Shown: piece after piece, positions 9,559-17,923 of the stretch
Layout: every line of letters starts with the position of its first letter
Position numbering within the stretch: the stretch's first letter is position 1
Source: an uncultured Cohaesibacter sp.
GTDB taxonomy: Bacteria > Pseudomonadota > Alphaproteobacteria > Rhizobiales > Cohaesibacteraceae
Direction of reading: 5' to 3'
Length of the DNA stretch: 64,000 nucleotides
NCBI RefSeq assembly: GCF_963667045.1
Contig: NZ_OY762934.1
Coordinates: 2,473,501 to 2,537,500 of the forward strand
Program-made: the position numbers and the translations under genes
The notes under the pieces: generated by a model
Told to the model about the DNA's origin: nothing
Seen by the model: only the letters and a program-made list of their open reading frames with translations
The model's database searches: none

Positions 9559-9607
9559 ACCTCCTCATTTGATCTTCAAACCACGCCAATGGTTCAAGTG
9601 AGGAGGT
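9559..9607 (-). promoter_or_regulatory. 5' leader hairpin sequestering the tnpA ribosome binding site
   Basis: ACCTCCTCA (9559-9567) pairs perfectly with TGAGGAGGT (9599-9607), and an inner AACCA/TGGTT pairing extends the structure. On the minus strand the arm nearest the gene carries AGGAGG, five bases before the tnpA ATG, so the ribosome binding site is double-stranded in the folded leader. IS200 elements of enterobacteria are known to limit transposase translation in this way. Confidence 0.75.
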
Positions 9608-9637
9608 CTCTTACCGAAATTGTAGAACTTGTCCAGT

Positions 9638-9656
9638 CCTCCACCGTAGGTGGAGG
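9638..9656. repeat. IS200 left-end hairpin
   Basis: Perfect 8-bp inverted repeat CCTCCACC / GGTGGAGG with loop GTA, upstream of tnpA. It differs from the right-end hairpin by one stem pair and in the loop. Confidence 0.8.
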
Positions 9657-9670
9657 TTTATTGTAGATAC

Positions 9671-9704
9671 AAGAAAACCGGCCCCAGTTGCCCGAGGCCG
9701 GTTT
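9671..9704 (-). terminator. Terminator of the pta-ackA unit
   Basis: 9-bp perfect stem AAACCGGCC (9675-9683) / GGCCGGTTT (9696-9704) with a 12-base loop. On the minus strand it is followed by TCTTG, so the U-tract is TTTTCTTG. It lies 26 bases past the ackA stop. Confidence 0.75.
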
Positions 9705-9729
9705 CCCTGTCAATTGACTGCGAGCTGTC

Positions 9730-10932
9730 TTATGCAGACAGAATGTTGACCGCATGCTGGGCGATCATGAATTCTTCGTCCGTCGGGATGACCAGAACCG
9801 GAACGGAATCCTCGGCAGAAATCAGTTCAACACCGCGGGTGTCATTCTTGGCTGCATCGAGATTGATGCCCATGAATGCCAGATCGGCGCAGACCTTTTC
9901 GCGGATGATCGGGCCGTTTTCACCGATACCTGCGGTGAAGACCAGTGCATCAATCCCGCCGAGAGAAACAGCCAGAGAGGCAATCTGCTTGGCAGTGCGC
10001 TGGCAGAAAATGTCCAGAGCCAGAACGGCAGCCGGCGCGTCACTTTCCTCAATGGCGCGCATGTCGTTGGAGATGTCAGAGATACCCAGCATGCCGCACT
10101 TGTAATAGAGCAGTTTTTCCAGATCGTTGACGTCCATGTTGTATTCGCGCATCAGATAGATCAGGACACCCGGATCCATGCTGCCCGGACGGGTGCCCAT
10201 CGGAATGCCATCAAGGGCGGAGAAGCCCATGGAAGTGTCGATGCTGACGCCATCGCTCAGAGCTGCAAGGCTGGCGCCACTGCCCAGATGGGCGACCACG
10301 ACTTTGCCCTTGGCAAGGTCGGGTTTGTTCTGACGCAGGTTATAGGCGATATACTCGTAGGACAGGCCATGCATGCCATATCGACGCACGCCAGCGTCGG
10401 TATATTTCTTCGGAATGGCGAAGGTGCTGTTGATGGCCGGAATGGTGCGGTGGAAGGCGGTGTCGAAGCAGGCAATCTGAGGCAGATCGGGCCGGTTGGC
10501 AGCAAGTGCCTTGATGGCAGCCACATTCTGCGGCTGATGCAGCGGAGCAAGAGGCGCCAGACTGGTCAGCTTTTCGATGATCTCGTCATTGATGAGCACC
10601 GGCTTGTCGAAGGCTTCACCACCATGCACAACGCGGTGACCGGCGCCGATCAGCGGCAGGTCAGCAGGCAGCTTGCTTTCGATCCACTCGAGCAGATGCG
10701 GCAGGATGGCCGGAACGGTGCCCTGATCCAGATGCTCCCAAGAGTCATCTGCCAAAAGCTCCTTGGAAGCCGTTTTTACCTTCAGGTGAGCCGTACAGCC
10801 GATGCCATCGAGCTGACCACCGAAGAAGAGCGCAATCTTCTGCTCGCCACCGCTGATCTGGAATACCGTGAATTTCACGCTGGATGATCCGCTGTTTAGG
10901 ACCAGCAAAGCGCCTTTTTTAATGTCTTTCAT
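9730..10932 (-). CDS. ackA: Acetate kinase
   Basis: Interconverts acetate + ATP and acetyl phosphate + ADP. The 400-residue protein matches the family in length and in motifs: LVLNSGSSSVKF near the N-terminus, GHRVVHGGE, RRYGMHGLSYEY and the late VFTAGIGENGP. It is the second gene of a minus-strand pair, 47 bases after the MaoC-phosphotransacetylase fusion gene, so together they convert acyl-CoA to acyl phosphate to acid with ATP gain, or run in reverse for acetate assimilation. A terminator follows. Confidence 0.97.
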   Translation of the reverse strand: MKDIKKGALLVLNSGSSSVKFTVFQISGGEQKIALFFGGQLDGIGCTAHLKVKTASKELLADDSWEHLDQGTVPAILPHLLEWIESKLPADLPLIGAGHRVVHGGEAFDKPVLINDEIIEKLTSLAPLAPLHQPQNVAAIKALAANRPDLPQIACFDTAFHRTIPAINSTFAIPKKYTDAGVRRYGMHGLSYEYIAYNLRQNKPDLAKGKVVVAHLGSGASLAALSDGVSIDTSMGFSALDGIPMGTRPGSMDPGVLIYLMREYNMDVNDLEKLLYYKCGMLGISDISNDMRAIEESDAPAAVLALDIFCQRTAKQIASLAVSLGGIDALVFTAGIGENGPIIREKVCADLAFMGINLDAAKNDTRGVELISAEDSVPVLVIPTDEEFMIAQHAVNILSA

Positions 10933-10979
10933 CGTTTCTTTTCTTTCTATTCAAACTGCAATGCCATGACGGTTCGCGT

Positions 10980-12392
10980 CTATTTGTTGGACAACAAAAC
11001 CGCCAGAGCACATGAAGCAAGGCGAGCCGACAGACTGTCGGCACGACTGGTCAGAATTACCGGAACAGCAGCCCCCAGCACGATACCGGCGGCATCGGCA
11101 TGGGACAGATAAGAGAGCTGCTTGACCAGCATGTTTGCGGAAGCAAGGTCCGGAGCCAGAAGGATATCCGGATCACCTGCCACCTGCGATTTGATGCCTT
11201 TGGTCAGTGCAGCTTCCTTGGAAACTGCATTATCGAAAGCCAAAGGTCCGTCAAGAATTGCACCCTTGATCTGGCCGCGCTCTGCCATCTTGCACAGAAC
11301 GGCCGCATCAACGGTGGAAATGATTTTGGGGTTCACCGTCTCGATGGCGGACAGAATACCCACCTTCGGCGTTTCGACCCCCAGCACATTGGCAAGGCCA
11401 ATGGCATTCTGAATGATATGCGCCTTGTCGGCGGCATTCGGGAAGATGTTGATGACACCATCGGTGATCAGCAAGGGCTTTGGATAGGTCGGCACACTGA
11501 CCACAAAAACGTGGCTGATACGACGATAGGTGCGCAGGCCACCATCACGGCGGACAACCGCTGCCATCAGTTCGTCGGTGTGTAGCGAGCCTTTCATGAC
11601 GGCCCCCACTTCACCGGCTTTGGCCAGCGCCACCCCCTTGGCTGCGGCATCCTTCTCGTGCCGCGCATCCACAAGGCGAAAGGCGGAAATATCAAGTCCG
11701 TTTTCGCGCGCCAGCGCTGCGATCACATCTTGCGGCCCCACCAGAACCGGCGCGATCAGACCGAGACGTGCGCCATCGCACGCCCCTTCCAGCGAGGTGC
11801 GATCGCAGGGATAGATGACGGCTGTCGGCAATGGATCGAGATCGGCGCATTTCGCCGTCAGCATGTCGAGCTGATCGTGTGCAATGAACTGCAGGTCCGG
11901 CAAGCTTTGTGCGTCCTGATCCAGATGTTCCAGAGGTGGAATGACTGTGGCCGAGCCTTCGACCAGCAGCTTCCCCGTCAGGTCGACCAGCGTACAGTCC
12001 AGCTCCACCAGATGGCGCCCGCCGGGTGTCACCTTCTTGGCAGTCACTGTCACGGAGGCCGTCACATGAGCGCCAAGCGGGATCGGCGCCAGAAACTTCA
12101 TAGTCTGCTTGTGGTAGATGGTCCCCGGACCGGGAAGGCGCGTGCCCAGCAACCCCGAGAACAGAGCACCGGCCCACATGCCATAGCCAATTGGCTGCTG
12201 AACCATGGCGTTGCCGGCCCCTTCACGAAAATGAAGCGGATCAACGTTACCAGACATCGTTGCAAACAGATTGATGTCTGTTTGCGTCAGAATCCGGGAT
12301 ACGCTGGCACATTGGCCAATCGCCAGCTCATAATAGGTCAGACTGGTGAGCTTGGTGATCGGTTTATGGAGTGCAGAGGGGAGGACGGTCAT
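10980..12392 (-). CDS. Bifunctional MaoC-like hydratase / phosphate acetyl(butyryl)transferase
   Basis: A 470-residue fusion. Residues about 20-160 form a MaoC-like hot-dog domain (SGNVDPLHF, GYGMWAGALFSGLLGTRLPGPG), as in (R)-enoyl-CoA hydratases. Residues about 165-468 form a phosphotransacetylase/phosphotransbutyrylase domain (VGAVMKGSLHTDELM, ITDGVINIFPN, GAILDGPLAFDNAVS). The architecture is known in alphaproteobacteria, where the Pta half serves acetyl-CoA to acetyl phosphate. The hydratase role is less clear and may link to polyhydroxyalkanoate or acyl-CoA metabolism. Start ATG 12392, preceded by GAGGAC-type sequence only on the other strand, so the ribosome binding site is weak. First gene of the pair with ackA. 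Confidence 0.93.
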   Translation of the reverse strand: MTVLPSALHKPITKLTSLTYYELAIGQCASVSRILTQTDINLFATMSGNVDPLHFREGAGNAMVQQPIGYGMWAGALFSGLLGTRLPGPGTIYHKQTMKFLAPIPLGAHVTASVTVTAKKVTPGGRHLVELDCTLVDLTGKLLVEGSATVIPPLEHLDQDAQSLPDLQFIAHDQLDMLTAKCADLDPLPTAVIYPCDRTSLEGACDGARLGLIAPVLVGPQDVIAALARENGLDISAFRLVDARHEKDAAAKGVALAKAGEVGAVMKGSLHTDELMAAVVRRDGGLRTYRRISHVFVVSVPTYPKPLLITDGVINIFPNAADKAHIIQNAIGLANVLGVETPKVGILSAIETVNPKIISTVDAAVLCKMAERGQIKGAILDGPLAFDNAVSKEAALTKGIKSQVAGDPDILLAPDLASANMLVKQLSYLSHADAAGIVLGAAVPVILTSRADSLSARLASCALAVLLSNK

Positions 12393-12801
12393 GAACTCTC
12401 TACATCACTTCATTATCGATTTTAGACATTGGTATAGCATCTGCGTGGAACGCACGTCCAGATCACGGCCTGTTCCTAAAGCGCAAATCTGACACCAGAT
12501 TAGCATTTTTGTGCAGTGCAATCAAAATTGGAACTATTCCAATTATTGCTTTAAGGTGCTGGTTTCACAACGTCGAATTTAATTGCATACCTGCCATGCC
12601 ACGATAATTCATCAGCAAGCAGATCAAAAACAAATTCAAAGATTTCCAAATAAGCACAATTACTTAAGTCAAGACCCTGAATGCGATATTATCAGGAATC
12701 GGACGAAATGAACAGGATCAACCCAGGCGCTTGTGAGCCAAAACTGTCTTCGCCGTTGCGGCAGTCGCCCCTGCTTTAGGGGTCCGCTAGCGGCCACAAA
12801 C
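12393..12801. other. Intergenic region upstream of the pta-ackA pair
   Basis: Roughly 400 bases, AT-rich from about 12480 to 12700, with no gene. It contains a perfect dyad AATTGGAA-CTA-TTCCAATT (12526-12544), about 135 bases before the fusion gene, and a CCGCTAGCGG palindrome near 12783. The rest shows nothing recognisable. Confidence 0.5.
12526..12544. promoter_or_regulatory. 8-bp dyad upstream of pta-ackA, possible operator
   Basis: AATTGGAA (12526-12533) and TTCCAATT (12537-12544) are perfect inverted repeats three bases apart in an AT-rich promoter region. The symmetry fits a dimeric regulator site. It does not match the FNR consensus TTGAT-N4-ATCAA. Confidence 0.35.
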
Positions 12802-12835
12802 AAAAAAAGCCGCCCCCCTTCAAAAGGGGGACGGC
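12802..12835 (-). terminator. Intrinsic terminator of the BA14K-like gene
   Basis: A 12-bp stem (12809-12820 with 12824-12835) with one mismatch, running on the minus strand into TTTTTTT. It is the strongest-looking terminator in this part of the window and lies about 84 bases beyond the BA14K-like stop. Confidence 0.85.
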
Positions 12836-12918
12836 ATATTGTCATACGGTCACAACTCCGGTTGGGTTATCTCCCTGAGAAATCTGGAGACCGCCGCAGC
12901 AGGATCGCGATTGCCTGA

Positions 12919-13347
12919 CTACATGCGGCAATAAGTGCGCGGGCCGTTGTAAGGCTGATAAGTGCAATCATAGGCACGGAAGCTTCTGTAGCGAGAAGCG
13001 CAGGCTGGCACGTTGCACCAGTCAGGTGCGCGATAACCATAGGCTGGCGCGCGATAGCCATAAGCTGGTGCGCGATTCTTGCGAGCGATATCAGCGGCGA
13101 TAGCCCCGGCTGTCAGGCCGATGATGGCGCCAGCAATGCCCACTCCGACATTGTTGTTGTTGCGCCGTATCGGACGACGGATCGGTGGACGTCCGCCAGG
13201 AGGCCTGCGCCATCTCGGAGCCGGTTGAGCCTGTGCTTCCGAAACACCCAGAAGTCCTGTAGAAGAGCTGACGCCACCGAATGGCAATCCGGTCACGCCC
13301 ATGCACAACGCTATAGCTGAAGCCACAATTGTCTGTTTAAGTTTCAT
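12919..13347 (-). CDS. BA14K-family exported protein
   Basis: Small secreted or envelope protein of 142 residues, of a family common in Hyphomicrobiales (named for a Brucella immunoreactive protein). A signal peptide covers about residues 1-40, with a hydrophobic core IVASAIALCMGVTGLPFGG and an A-Q-A-Q cut region. Next come an Arg/Pro/Asn-rich segment, a Gly/Ala hydrophobic stretch (GVGIAGAIIGLTAGAIAADI, about 80-100), two RAPAYGY repeats, and the BA14K signature RYRSFRAYDCTYQPYNGPR at the C-terminus. Start at ATG 13347, with GGGGACA upstream. Function unknown; lectin-like activity was proposed for the Brucella protein. Confidence 0.88.
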   Translation of the reverse strand: MKLKQTIVASAIALCMGVTGLPFGGVSSSTGLLGVSEAQAQPAPRWRRPPGGRPPIRRPIRRNNNNVGVGIAGAIIGLTAGAIAADIARKNRAPAYGYRAPAYGYRAPDWCNVPACASRYRSFRAYDCTYQPYNGPRTYCRM

Positions 13348-13684
13348 GATATTGTCCCCGTTTGCCAAGTTGTTTGCCACACCCAAACTTCTTTGCCAAA
13401 TACTTCCGGAATCTCACGAAGGATCATGGTTTTGGGCCTGTTACGGCATTCCTTGCAGGGGTTGCCCCCCTCTAGCGCCTTGACCGGAGTAGATCCCACG
13501 TCAAATCCATTGCCGTAGGTTTCCAGTATGACACACATTTCGGCTTTCTGCCATATGATGCTACATACGGCCTAGCCCATGATCCCTTGTTTCGGTTTGG
13601 AGCCTGTTTGAGTGTAACGCACTCGGGGGCAAAGTTTCCTTTGCCCTGTCACCTTGTCGTGAGGGAGGAGCTCTGGGCGGACGA
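13348..13684. other. Intergenic region, no gene supported
   Basis: Between the BA14K-like start and the ugd stop. A 64-codon open frame on the minus strand (13344-13538) ends in an ATGA overlap with the BA14K start, but it has no recognisable family or ribosome binding site and was not accepted. No strong hairpin. Confidence 0.45.
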
Positions 13685-14854
13685 TCAGTCGTTCATGAAA
13701 AGATCGCGGGTGAAGACCTTGTCGGCGACATCCCGGATCTGCTCGGTCCAGCGGTTGGAGACGATGAGGTCGACCTCCGCCTTGAAGCGATCCAGATCCC
13801 GCTCGACACGAGAGCCGAAAAAGCTGTCTTCCTTGAGCGCTGGTTCATAGACGATCACTTCGATGCCCTTGGCCTTGATGCGCTTCATCACGCCCTGAAT
13901 GGAAGAGCTGCGGAAATTGTCCGACCCCTGTTTCATGACCAGGCGATAGATGCCAACCTTGCCGGGCTTGCGCGCCAGAATGGCATCGGCAATGACATCC
14001 TTGCGGGTGCCGTTGGCGTCAACGATGGCATTGATCAGGCTCTGGGGGATGTCGGCATAGTTGGCCAGCATCTGCTTGGTATCCTTGGGCAGGCAATAGC
14101 CACCATAGCCGAAGGAAGGGTTGTTGTAGCCATCCCGGATGCGCGGATCGAGGCAGACACCCTTGACGATATGCTCGGGGTTGAGTCCCTTGACCATGGC
14201 AAAGGAATCAAGCTCGTTGAAGAAGGAAACCCGCATCGCCAGATAGGTGTTGGCAAACAGCTTGATGGCTTCGGCTTCGGTCGAATCCGTCAACAGCACC
14301 GGACAATCGTCGATGGCGGCGGCCGATTTTAGCAGGTCGGCGATGTTTTCGCCGCGCGCCGTCCGATCCCCCACGATGATACGAGAAGGGTAGAGATTGT
14401 CATAGATAGCCCTGCCCTCGCGCAGGAATTCGGGTGAGAAAATGACCCTGTCGGTTTCAAACTCTTCCCGGATGCGCTGGGTGTAGCCCACCGGAATGGT
14501 CGACTTGACAACGATGGTGGCATCGGGACTGAGCCTCAGAGCCCGTTCAATGGAGTCATCCACCGAGCTGGTATCGAAATAGTTCTGCTGCGGATCGTAG
14601 TTGGTCGGCGTCGCGATGATGACCACGTCCGCTCCGGAAAGGGCCTCTTCGGGATCGAGGGTTGCGATCAGGTCAAGCTGTTCTCCAGCGAGAATCCGGG
14701 AAGCCTCGTCGTCCTGAATGGGCGCCTTGCGGGCACTGATGGCTGCGACCTTGTCCGGGTCGATATCAAGCACCCTTACCGAATGGCGCCGTGCCAGCAG
14801 CAGCGCCATCGCCAAACCCACATAGCCAAGGCCGATGACAGAAATCTTCATCAT
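13685..14854 (-). CDS. ugd: UDP-glucose 6-dehydrogenase
   Basis: Oxidises UDP-glucose to UDP-glucuronate with two NAD+. The 389-residue protein belongs to the short bacterial form (RkpK type). The N-terminal NAD fold carries [15 protein letters not shown], followed by [22 protein letters not shown] and the catalytic cysteine loop [15 protein letters not shown]. The start is ATG 14854 or the adjacent ATG 14851. Its product is the substrate of the epimerase at 7879-8889, and the phosphohexomutase upstream on the same strand could feed hexose phosphates. A 208-base spacer with an unusual set of repeats separates it from the mutase, so it probably has its own promoter. Confidence 0.96.
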   Translation of the reverse strand: MMKISVIGLGYVGLAMALLLARRHSVRVLDIDPDKVAAISARKAPIQDDEASRILAGEQLDLIATLDPEEALSGADVVIIATPTNYDPQQNYFDTSSVDDSIERALRLSPDATIVVKSTIPVGYTQRIREEFETDRVIFSPEFLREGRAIYDNLYPSRIIVGDRTARGENIADLLKSAAAIDDCPVLLTDSTEAEAIKLFANTYLAMRVSFFNELDSFAMVKGLNPEHIVKGVCLDPRIRDGYNNPSFGYGGYCLPKDTKQMLANYADIPQSLINAIVDANGTRKDVIADAILARKPGKVGIYRLVMKQGSDNFRSSSIQGVMKRIKAKGIEVIVYEPALKEDSFFGSRVERDLDRFKAEVDLIVSNRWTEQIRDVADKVFTRDLFMND

Positions 14855-14907
14855 TCACTCTTCCGTTTGGTTCGGGTCTCTGATGTCCGTCGTCTGATGG
14901 CAATCAT

Positions 14908-14966
14908 CTGTCGCAGCATCCGTCCCGATCTCTGTCGCAGCCAAACTCTTCTGGATGCTGCGACAG
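14908..14966. repeat. Inverted and direct CTGTCGCAG repeats upstream of ugd
   Basis: CTGTCGCAGCATCC (14908-14921) is repeated perfectly in inverse as GGATGCTGCGACAG (14953-14966), 31 bases apart. A third, direct 9-base copy CTGTCGCAG sits between them at 14932-14940. Located 54-112 bases before the ugd start, it could be a multi-site operator or a long leader hairpin with two alternative pairings, since either direct copy can pair with the inverted one. Confidence 0.55.
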
Positions 14967-15062
14967 GCCCTTGTTCAATTCGAGGAAGGACTAGCACAGG
15001 AATGTCTCGAAACTGAGACAGCCGGACCGTTGCCCCCCGAAAACTCATTTTTCCGGACCACT

Positions 15063-16478
15063 TCAGCCGATGGCGAAGGCTTCGATCAGGCTGAGCCCCT
15101 TCCTGAGCATGGCGAGGGCAGCGGCCTCATCTTCGGCTTCCACATAGCAGCGCATTTCGGGGGCGTTGCCGGAGGGGCGGAAATGGATGGTCCGGCCATT
15201 GTCGAGGAATACCCGCAGGCCATCGATGTCAGTCTTGCTGGCAACCTGTCCCACCTCGGCCAGGAAGGACGACAGATTCTCATCCGAGCCCCTGAGATGC
15301 TCCATCAGAGCCGCACTGCGTTCAAGGGCATAGCCCTGAATGCGATCGGCATTGGCCACGGGCAGACGATAGGCCTCTGCGAGCCCCGAAAGCGTCTTGC
15401 CGCTTTTGGCAGCCAGATAGAGCACGGACAGGATTGGCAGGAAACAGTCGCGGGTCGGCAGGGCCGCGAATTCCTTGCCCGCCGGAGCGAAGGACGTGGC
15501 CGTCAAAAATCCGCCATTGGCCTCAAAGCCGATCACGCCGCCCTTTTTGGCGGCCAAGGCTTCAAGCATGCCGGCGATGACATAGGGCGACCCGACGCGG
15601 GTACGGATGACTTCGAAGGAGCCGTTCTTCTCGATGCCGGAATTCGACGTCACAGGGGTGACAACCACATCGGCGCCAAGGAATTCGGCGGTCATCAGTC
15701 CGACCAGATCGCCGCGCAGAGGATTGCCCGTTTCATCGGCAACCAGCGGACGATCGGCATCCCCGTCGGCGGACACGATGGCATCGAATCCCTGACCGGC
15801 CCAGTCTTTAAGAAACCCGACGGTTGCCTCGGATACGGCCTCGGTGTCCACCGGAATGAAGGTTGATGACCGGCCCAGTGCGACCACGTCTGCGCCATAG
15901 TGGCGGAGGATATCGATGAACAGATCCCGCGCAACGGTGGAATGCTGATAGACGCCAATCTTCATCCCGGCCAGAGCCCCCTCGGGCAGCACGGCCTTCT
16001 TGCGGTTGAGAAAATTCTCGCACGCCAGATGATGGGCGTCTTCTGCTTTGGCAACATCTGCGCCAGTGCTGTTATCCAGCCGCTCTGCCCAACTTAAAAT
16101 GGAAACCTCGTCATCCTTGGTGATTTCACCATCAGGCAGATAGAATTTGATGCCGTTGCGATCGCCGGGGATGTGCGAACCGGTCACCATCACCGAGGCC
16201 GCCTTGTTGAGCATGCCGTGATAGGCCAGAGCCGGGGTCGGCAGAACGCCGCAATCAACCGGCTGGAAACCGCAGGCCCGGATCGCCCTGATGCAGTTGC
16301 TGGCAATGGTCGGGCTGGACTCCCGCAGATCCTGACCAACGAGAATGGGATCCCCCTTGCGGGCAAGGCCAGCCTCTTCGAGATGATGGCAGAAAGCCTT
16401 GGTGTAAATGATCGACGGTGCGCCCATAAGATCCACTGACAGGCCGCGCAATCCACTGGTTCCAAACTTGATCGACAT
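15063..16478 (-). CDS. Phosphomannomutase/phosphoglucomutase family protein
   Basis: Alpha-D-phosphohexomutase of 471 residues that interconverts hexose 6- and 1-phosphates. The active-site phosphoserine loop is VTGSHIPGDRNG (about 97-108), the metal loop is DGDADRP, the sugar-binding loop is GFEANGG, and the phosphate-binding loop is RPSGNAPEMR near the C-terminus, so all four domains are intact. Likely role is mannose-1-phosphate or glucose-1-phosphate supply for nucleotide sugars used with ugd and the epimerase. Start ATG 16478. Substrate preference cannot be decided from the motifs alone. Confidence 0.92.
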   Translation of the reverse strand: MSIKFGTSGLRGLSVDLMGAPSIIYTKAFCHHLEEAGLARKGDPILVGQDLRESSPTIASNCIRAIRACGFQPVDCGVLPTPALAYHGMLNKAASVMVTGSHIPGDRNGIKFYLPDGEITKDDEVSILSWAERLDNSTGADVAKAEDAHHLACENFLNRKKAVLPEGALAGMKIGVYQHSTVARDLFIDILRHYGADVVALGRSSTFIPVDTEAVSEATVGFLKDWAGQGFDAIVSADGDADRPLVADETGNPLRGDLVGLMTAEFLGADVVVTPVTSNSGIEKNGSFEVIRTRVGSPYVIAGMLEALAAKKGGVIGFEANGGFLTATSFAPAGKEFAALPTRDCFLPILSVLYLAAKSGKTLSGLAEAYRLPVANADRIQGYALERSAALMEHLRGSDENLSSFLAEVGQVASKTDIDGLRVFLDNGRTIHFRPSGNAPEMRCYVEAEDEAAALAMLRKGLSLIEAFAIG

Positions 16479-16924
16479 AAAAAGAGACCCTTATGTATGC
16501 TTTCGAATATTCATATTGGCAACTGAAACGGGGCGCTTTCAGACATCCAACCAGTTCCTTCGTGAAAAGCCGAAGGGAAACCTGACATCACGCCGCCCCA
16601 CCCGCACCGGTCGACCAGCCTGAAGACACCCCCTGTCTAGCAAGAAAAAGCCGGCCTTGAAAAGAGAGCAAAAGTGGTGCCTTCTTCAAAAGCTGGCAAG
16701 CCTTGCCTGATACAGCATCTACGTCATGCCATTTTTTTTGCCCGCATACAATGGGAACGGCGGCATTGTTGCTGCAAACATGGCTGTTGCAAGCGCGTCC
16801 GCGAGACGGGAGTTGAAGAACCCTGCATCGCGGTCGTCGTCGGCGCTCCCCCCCCCAATCCATTCCGCTTTCTGCTTTGTGCCGGGTGACGTCTTTATGC
16901 GTCTTTATGCGTCATATATGCATG
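16479..16924. other. Intergenic region, no gene supported
   Basis: About 450 bases between the mutase and the sugar-kinase operon end. Contains a CGTC-rich stretch, homopolymer runs (T8 near 16733, C9 near 16850) and a short tandem GTCTTTATGC duplication near 16890-16910. Open frames are short, with no family resemblance. Confidence 0.45.
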
Positions 16925-16959
16925 AAAAAGGCGGGGCCCGCTTGCCGGATCCCCGCCTT
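16925..16959 (-). terminator. Terminator of the TRAP catabolic operon
   Basis: 9-bp stem AAGGCGGGG (16928-16936) / CCCCGCCTT (16951-16959), followed on the minus strand by TTTCATG, 36 bases past the PfkB kinase stop. This marks the end of the six-gene minus-strand operon that begins with dctP. Confidence 0.82.
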
Positions 16960-16994
16960 CCTTTTCCTGACGCTCCTTTGCAACGTGTCGCAAA

Positions 16995-17912
16995 TTAGCC
17001 TTTCAGGATCAGAGCATCGACGTCTGCGCGGTCTGGTACGGCCTCGCTTGCGCCCTTTTTGGTGGTGGCCAGAGCTCCGGCAGCAGAGGCAAAGCGCAGT
17101 GCCGCTTCCAGCTCCATGCCTTCGGCCAGCGCGGCAGCCAGTCCGCCATTGAAGCTGTCACCGGCGGCGACCGTATCGATTGCATTCACCCTGAAGGGCT
17201 CCAGCTTGCCGCTCCGGCCATCCTTGCAGGCATAGGCCAACCCCTTTGCACCGAGCTTGACGATGACCGTCTGCGGTCCGCGCGCGCAGAGGCTACGTGC
17301 CACCTCCAGCGCCTCATCGAAGGTGGCTGGCATTTTGCCAGAAAGGCCTGCCGCTTCGGTTTCATTGGGGGTGATGATGTCTGCCTCGGCCAGAAGCGCG
17401 TCCATGCCTTTAGCGGCAATCGGGGCGGGATCGAGAATGACCGTGGCTCCGGCTGCCCGCGCCTTGCGCATGGCCGCGATGGTCGCATTCTGCGGGGTTT
17501 CCAGCTGGAACAGGGCCACCTTGCAGCCTTCGAAGCAATCAGCATCCGGTCCGTCGGCGGACCATGCCATATTGGCGCCCCCCACAACCGTTATGGTGTT
17601 CTGGGAGGTCGCATCGACATGGATGAGGGCCATGCCGGAATCATGATCCGGCATGGTGACGAGATGATCGGTATCGACGCCCAGCCCGTCGAGACTGGCC
17701 CTGAGGCTCGCCCCGAAGGCATCTGCCCCGATGGCTGCCACAAACCGCACCGGACAGCGGGCCAGTCGGGTCGCCGCAACCGCCTGATTGGCCCCCTTGC
17801 CACCGAGCCCCTTGAGGAACCCCGTGGCATGGCTGGTAACGCCCGGTTCAGGCATGTGATCGACGGAAACCGTCAGATCCAGATTGACCGAGCCGAATAC
17901 CGTGATCGACAT
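16995..17912 (-). CDS. PfkB-family sugar kinase (ribokinase-like)
   Basis: ATP-dependent carbohydrate kinase of 305 residues with the ribokinase layout. The N-terminal GSVNLDLTVSVDHMPEPG and GGKGANQAVAATRL bind the sugar, and the C-terminal NAIDTVAAGDSFNGGLA holds the catalytic aspartate and anion hole. It is the last gene of the GntR-controlled TRAP operon, 11 bases after the DapA-like aldolase. Context suggests it phosphorylates the imported compound or a catabolic intermediate (for instance a 2-keto sugar acid) rather than ribose. The actual substrate is unknown. Confidence 0.9.
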   Translation of the reverse strand: MSITVFGSVNLDLTVSVDHMPEPGVTSHATGFLKGLGGKGANQAVAATRLARCPVRFVAAIGADAFGASLRASLDGLGVDTDHLVTMPDHDSGMALIHVDATSQNTITVVGGANMAWSADGPDADCFEGCKVALFQLETPQNATIAAMRKARAAGATVILDPAPIAAKGMDALLAEADIITPNETEAAGLSGKMPATFDEALEVARSLCARGPQTVIVKLGAKGLAYACKDGRSGKLEPFRVNAIDTVAAGDSFNGGLAAALAEGMELEAALRFASAAGALATTKKGASEAVPDRADVDALILKG

Positions 17913-17923
17913 CCCCTTGCCTC

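Larger units (their letters stand above)
9050..9660 (-). mobile_element. IS200-type insertion sequence (IS200/IS605 family), complete
   Basis: A compact element of about 0.6 kb containing only tnpA and no tnpB, flanked by two closely related subterminal hairpins (9056-9074 and 9638-9656) in place of inverted terminal repeats. This is the architecture of single-strand IS200 elements, which transpose by a Y1 HUH transposase without target duplication. Exact cleavage sites were not resolved, so the ends are approximate. It sits between the epimerase gene and the ackA terminator and interrupts no recognisable gene. Confidence 0.85.

Noticed and set aside
13344-13538. 64-codon minus-strand frame ending in an ATGA overlap with the BA14K-like start
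   Set aside because: No ribosome binding site, no family resemblance, and the BA14K gene has its own site; the overlap can arise by chance.
16885-16915. Tandem GTCTTTATGC copies as a repeat array
   Set aside because: Only two full copies and a partial one, with no spacer structure; not a CRISPR or VNTR.
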